Source: an uncultured Clostridia bacterium (GTDB taxonomy: Bacteria; Bacillota; Clostridia; Oscillospirales; Acutalibacteraceae). From it: a stretch of DNA of 64,000 nt. Below the pieces are notes generated by a model. The model was not told the origin of the DNA. It saw only the letters and a list, made by a program, of their open reading frames with translations, and did not search any database. Positions within the stretch are counted from its first letter, which is position 1; every line of letters starts with the position of its first letter. Positions 62,024 to 64,000 of this stretch are shown in pieces. The stretch lies in NCBI GenBank assembly GCA_944383495.1, contig CALWPT010000005.1, positions 50,583-114,582 on the forward strand, written 5' to 3'. Made by a program: the position numbers and the translations under genes.

Positions 62024-62602
62024 TCACTTAAGCTTGCGCCGCACGCGCTGCAGAGCATTATCCACCGCCTTGCAGGAACAGCCAAGCCGTTTGGCCGTCG
62101 CCCCATAGGATAAACCCGCTAAATAGTAGGACAGCACCTCTCGCTCCAAAGGGGTCAAGCTCTCGTCGATTTTCCTGCTCAGCCGATGGAGATCCTCATT
62201 GGCAATCATCAAATTTTGGGGATCATCTCCCGGAGAAGTCAAAACAGGCGAGAAATCATCATTTAATGATACAAGGGAACTTTTGGGAATCTGTTTTTTT
62301 TGCAAAGTCGCCCGCACAGCAGAAATCATGCTGCGGTCAATACACAAAACCGCAAAGGTTTTGAATCCGGCTGATCCGGGCCTATATCTGCGAATAGCGC
62401 TCAGAAAGCCGATAACGCCCTCCTGTACCAAATCCTCCGGCTCCACCGCCCCATATGTAAACCGCGAGCTGCGCCGCCGCACCACCGGCATATACCGGGT
62501 AATCAAAAGCGCAAGGGCCGTATCATCGTTTTCCTGTGCCAGACGAACCAACATTTCATCCGGCATGGAGCCGCCGCTATGGGCTTTGCGGGCCAAATAC
62601 AT
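62024..62602 (-). CDS. Sigma-70 family factor, SigH-like
   Basis: A 192-residue alternative sigma factor. Region 2 reads ALLITRYMPVVRRRSSRF and EDLVQEGVIGFLSAIRRYRP, with FKTFAVLCIDRSMISAVR after it, and region 4 holds a helix-turn-helix (SYGATAKRLGCSCKAVDNALQRVRRKLK). The KKQIPKSSLVSLNDD segment closely follows the Bacillus SigH pattern, so a role in the stationary-phase or sporulation switch is likely. The ATG at 62602 directly follows a G-run; ATG 62566 is an alternative. A consensus promoter lies just upstream. Confidence 0.85.
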   Translation of the reverse strand: MYLARKAHSGGSMPDEMLVRLAQENDDTALALLITRYMPVVRRRSSRFTYGAVEPEDLVQEGVIGFLSAIRRYRPGSAGFKTFAVLCIDRSMISAVRATLQKKQIPKSSLVSLNDDFSPVLTSPGDDPQNLMIANEDLHRLSRKIDESLTPLEREVLSYYLAGLSYGATAKRLGCSCKAVDNALQRVRRKLK

Positions 62603-62637
62603 CCCCCCAAAACAGGAAACACGTTTAATACGATCAA

Positions 62638-62666
62638 AGTATACAGGATAATTTTTCCCCTGTCAA
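62638..62666 (-). promoter_or_regulatory. Consensus promoter for the sigma factor gene
   Basis: On the minus strand TTGACA (62661-62666) and TATACT (62638-62643) with a 17-base spacer; start expected near 62631, giving a leader of about 28 bases. Confidence 0.88.
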
Positions 62667-62701
62667 GCAGATTTTTATAAATTGTTCAAAAATTAATCTA
62701 T

Positions 62702-62730
62702 AATTTAATAAAAATATGGGTAATTGTCAA
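62702..62730 (-). promoter_or_regulatory. Possible second upstream promoter
   Basis: Perfect TTGACA (62725-62730) and TAAATT (62702-62707) with a 17-base spacer on the minus strand, in line with the main promoter. Confidence 0.45.
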
Positions 62731-62761
62731 AATCGATACGGTTTTGTCGAATCAATTATTT

Positions 62762-63670
62762 TTATGCGGCCTGACTGAAACTCGTCCCATTACAGGTGAA
62801 CCGAACTGTCCCCTCTTCGTCTGTACGCGAAACAGCTGCCCCTGCGTTCTTCAAGCGGTTCAGGGTTTGAGCGTTCGGGTGGCCATAGGAATTATCCCGT
62901 CCACAGCTGATGACGGCAAACCGGGGAGACACCGCCTGCAAAAACGCTTCCGAGGTGGAGGTGGAGGAACCGTGATGGCCGACTTTCAAAAGGTCGGCAG
63001 CGACATCCCGATTTGCTTCCAGCAAGGCCGTTTCCGCTTCCGCCTCGATGTCTCCGGTAAATAAAACCCGGCAGTTTCCAAAGGTCAGCTTGACGACGGC
63101 GGAGGAATTGTTCAAATCCTGATGCACAGCCTCGTCGCTGGACAACACCTGGAGCGACGTCCCCTCTTCCCTTATAATATCCGTCAGGGGACGGCAGCGT
63201 TTGATGGTGAGTCCCTTATTTTGAATGGCCGTCAACAGTCTCTCATAGGCTTTGGTGGTAGGCGTCAGGTCAGAAGCCAGGCGGGGCATATAGATTTCTC
63301 CGATTGCTAAAGCGTTCACTACCTCGTCCATACCGCCAATGTGATCCTCGTGGGGATGGGAGGCAATGAGATAATCAATGCGGGAAACGCCCAGTTCCCG
63401 CAGGTATTGCAGCAGTTCATCCGCGGAAGCGTTGGGCCCCGCGTCAATCAATGCGTTTCTTCCATCGGGAAACTGAATCAGCGCCGCATCCCCCTGCCCT
63501 ACGTCGAAAAAATGCAGCTGCAACGTCCCTTCCACAGACATGGCGGCGCCCGTTGCCGCCGTTTCCTCCGGCATCAAGGAGGACGGCGCGCCCGGCGCTT
63601 CACAGGAAACAGCGGACAACAAAAGGGAGCATATGAGCAAAATATAGAGCCATCGGCGAATGCGGGGCAT
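62762..63670 (-). CDS. ComEC-like metallo-beta-lactamase-fold lipoprotein
   Basis: A 302-residue secreted hydrolase. The signal sequence ends in the lipobox LSAVSC (Cys23); the mature part begins with FFDVGQGDAALIQ and the metal motif HPHEDH (His105, His107, Asp109, His110), followed by FTGDIE and VGHHGS, which carry the remaining metal ligands. This is the ComEC/Rec2 soluble-domain type, here without the membrane channel. A nuclease or phosphodiesterase activity at the cell surface is inferred. ATG 63670 with GGGAGGAA is chosen over ATG 63700. Confidence 0.88.
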   Translation of the reverse strand: MPRIRRWLYILLICSLLLSAVSCEAPGAPSSLMPEETAATGAAMSVEGTLQLHFFDVGQGDAALIQFPDGRNALIDAGPNASADELLQYLRELGVSRIDYLIASHPHEDHIGGMDEVVNALAIGEIYMPRLASDLTPTTKAYERLLTAIQNKGLTIKRCRPLTDIIREEGTSLQVLSSDEAVHQDLNNSSAVVKLTFGNCRVLFTGDIEAEAETALLEANRDVAADLLKVGHHGSSTSTSEAFLQAVSPRFAVISCGRDNSYGHPNAQTLNRLKNAGAAVSRTDEEGTVRFTCNGTSFSQAA

Positions 63671-63878
63671 AAAAGATTCCTCCCGACTGGAATTTTTCAA
63701 AGCCGTTGTGATAGAATATGGTTTTACGGCGGTGCTTTTCCGGCCTGCTGATTCAAAACGCCCGGCAGATGGCAGCGCACGCCGCTGTTTTCAAAAAAAT
63801 TTCAAATCTTGATTTATCAAGCCATGCAAACCCCGTGTGAATGGCAGCATTGCACAGAACCCTAGGCCCGCGACCGGA

Positions 63879-63907
63879 ATATAATAACCGCCTTGCGGTT
63901 ATTATAT
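63879..63907. repeat. Perfect 13-bp AT-rich hairpin
   Basis: Arms ATATAATAACCGC and GCGGTTATTATAT with a 3-base loop. Each arm carries TATAAT-like sequence, so it may be a transposon-like end, a regulator site or a cruciform. Confidence 0.6.
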
Positions 63908-63942
63908 GCTTGTGTCAAATCAGGGACAAATCTACATCTCGG

Positions 63943-63985
63943 CTCCCTCTGACGAGGGAGCTGTCAGCGAAGCTGACTGAGGGAG
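63943..63985. repeat. REP-like palindromic intergenic repeat (reaches window end)
   Basis: Nested palindromes: CTCCCTC-tgac-GAGGGAG, then GTCAGC-gaa-GCTGAC and a further GAGGGAG. I recognise this kind of GAGGGAG...GTCAGCGAAGCTGAC repeat as a common intergenic element in Clostridia genomes. The T-run after it and the window end suggest more of the element lies to the right. Confidence 0.65.
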
Positions 63986-64000
63986 AGATTTTTTAACAGT

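Larger units (their letters stand above)
63671..64000. other. Gene-free right end of window
   Basis: About 330 bases without a plausible coding frame. They hold an AT-rich perfect hairpin and a palindromic repeat, listed separately; the promoter of the lipoprotein gene should also be here. Confidence 0.6.

Overview
The window reads as a chromosomal segment of a Gram-positive, low-branching Firmicute of the class Clostridia, most like the Ruminococcaceae/Oscillospiraceae. The signs are Mini-RNase III, a ribosomal protein L27 with a cleavable N-terminus next to its Prp protease, a class B sortase, DUF1385 next to prmC, a SigH-like sigma factor, YitT, and ThyX in place of ThyA. Base composition looks balanced to moderately GC-rich by eye. 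I see no rRNA, tRNA, CRISPR array, insertion sequence or phage gene; this is mostly core genome with a few lineage-specific pieces.

Layout, left to right. (1) 1-7872, minus strand: an operon for raffinose-family sugars and sucrose, with sucrose phosphorylase, a three-gene ABC importer without its ATPase, a GH32 fructosidase and a GH36 alpha-galactosidase cut by the window edge. (2) 8322-14836, plus strand: thyX, tmk, a DJ-1/PfpI protein, 5-formyl-THF cyclo-ligase, mltG, a U32 peptidase-like protein and a GNAT protein, ended by a strong terminator. (3) 14898-20939, minus strand: rsmF-like, yitT-like, mrnC, obg, the rpmA-prp-rplU unit with its own promoter and terminator, and pduL. (4) 21095-31723, plus strand: cysteine desulfurase and thiI (tRNA 4-thiouridine), then two very unusual multidomain envelope proteins, then galK and galT. 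(5) 31722-43684, minus strand: folD, lgt, the M16 pair yfmH/yfmF and one giant cyclic beta-1,2-glucan synthase-like gene. (6) 43983-46063, plus strand: gapA and a small membrane protein. (7) 46214-59677, minus strand: a long run of a PfkB sugar kinase, cysS, cysE, pgsA, rimO, recX, recA, prmC, DUF1385, a two-component system, a repeat-bearing lipoprotein and mreB. (8) The end: DUF1846 (plus), then a zinc-ribbon protein, a SigH-like sigma factor and a secreted metallo-beta-lactamase-fold lipoprotein (minus), and a palindromic repeat cut by the right edge.

The most striking signal is the tandem pair at 23591-29077. The first gene fuses a complete CinA (NMN amidase) in frame to a transmembrane segment, a class B sortase with all catalytic residues, and a Thr/Pro-rich tail. 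The second has the same order of parts: a decayed domain resembling the CinA N-terminus, a transmembrane segment, and a sortase domain that has lost both the catalytic His and Cys, but ends in a SpoIID/LytB-type peptidoglycan lytic domain. They look like a tandem duplication in which one copy kept the sortase chemistry and the other became a pseudosortase scaffold carrying a cell-wall enzyme. Both sit in one apparent operon with the tRNA-thiolation genes.
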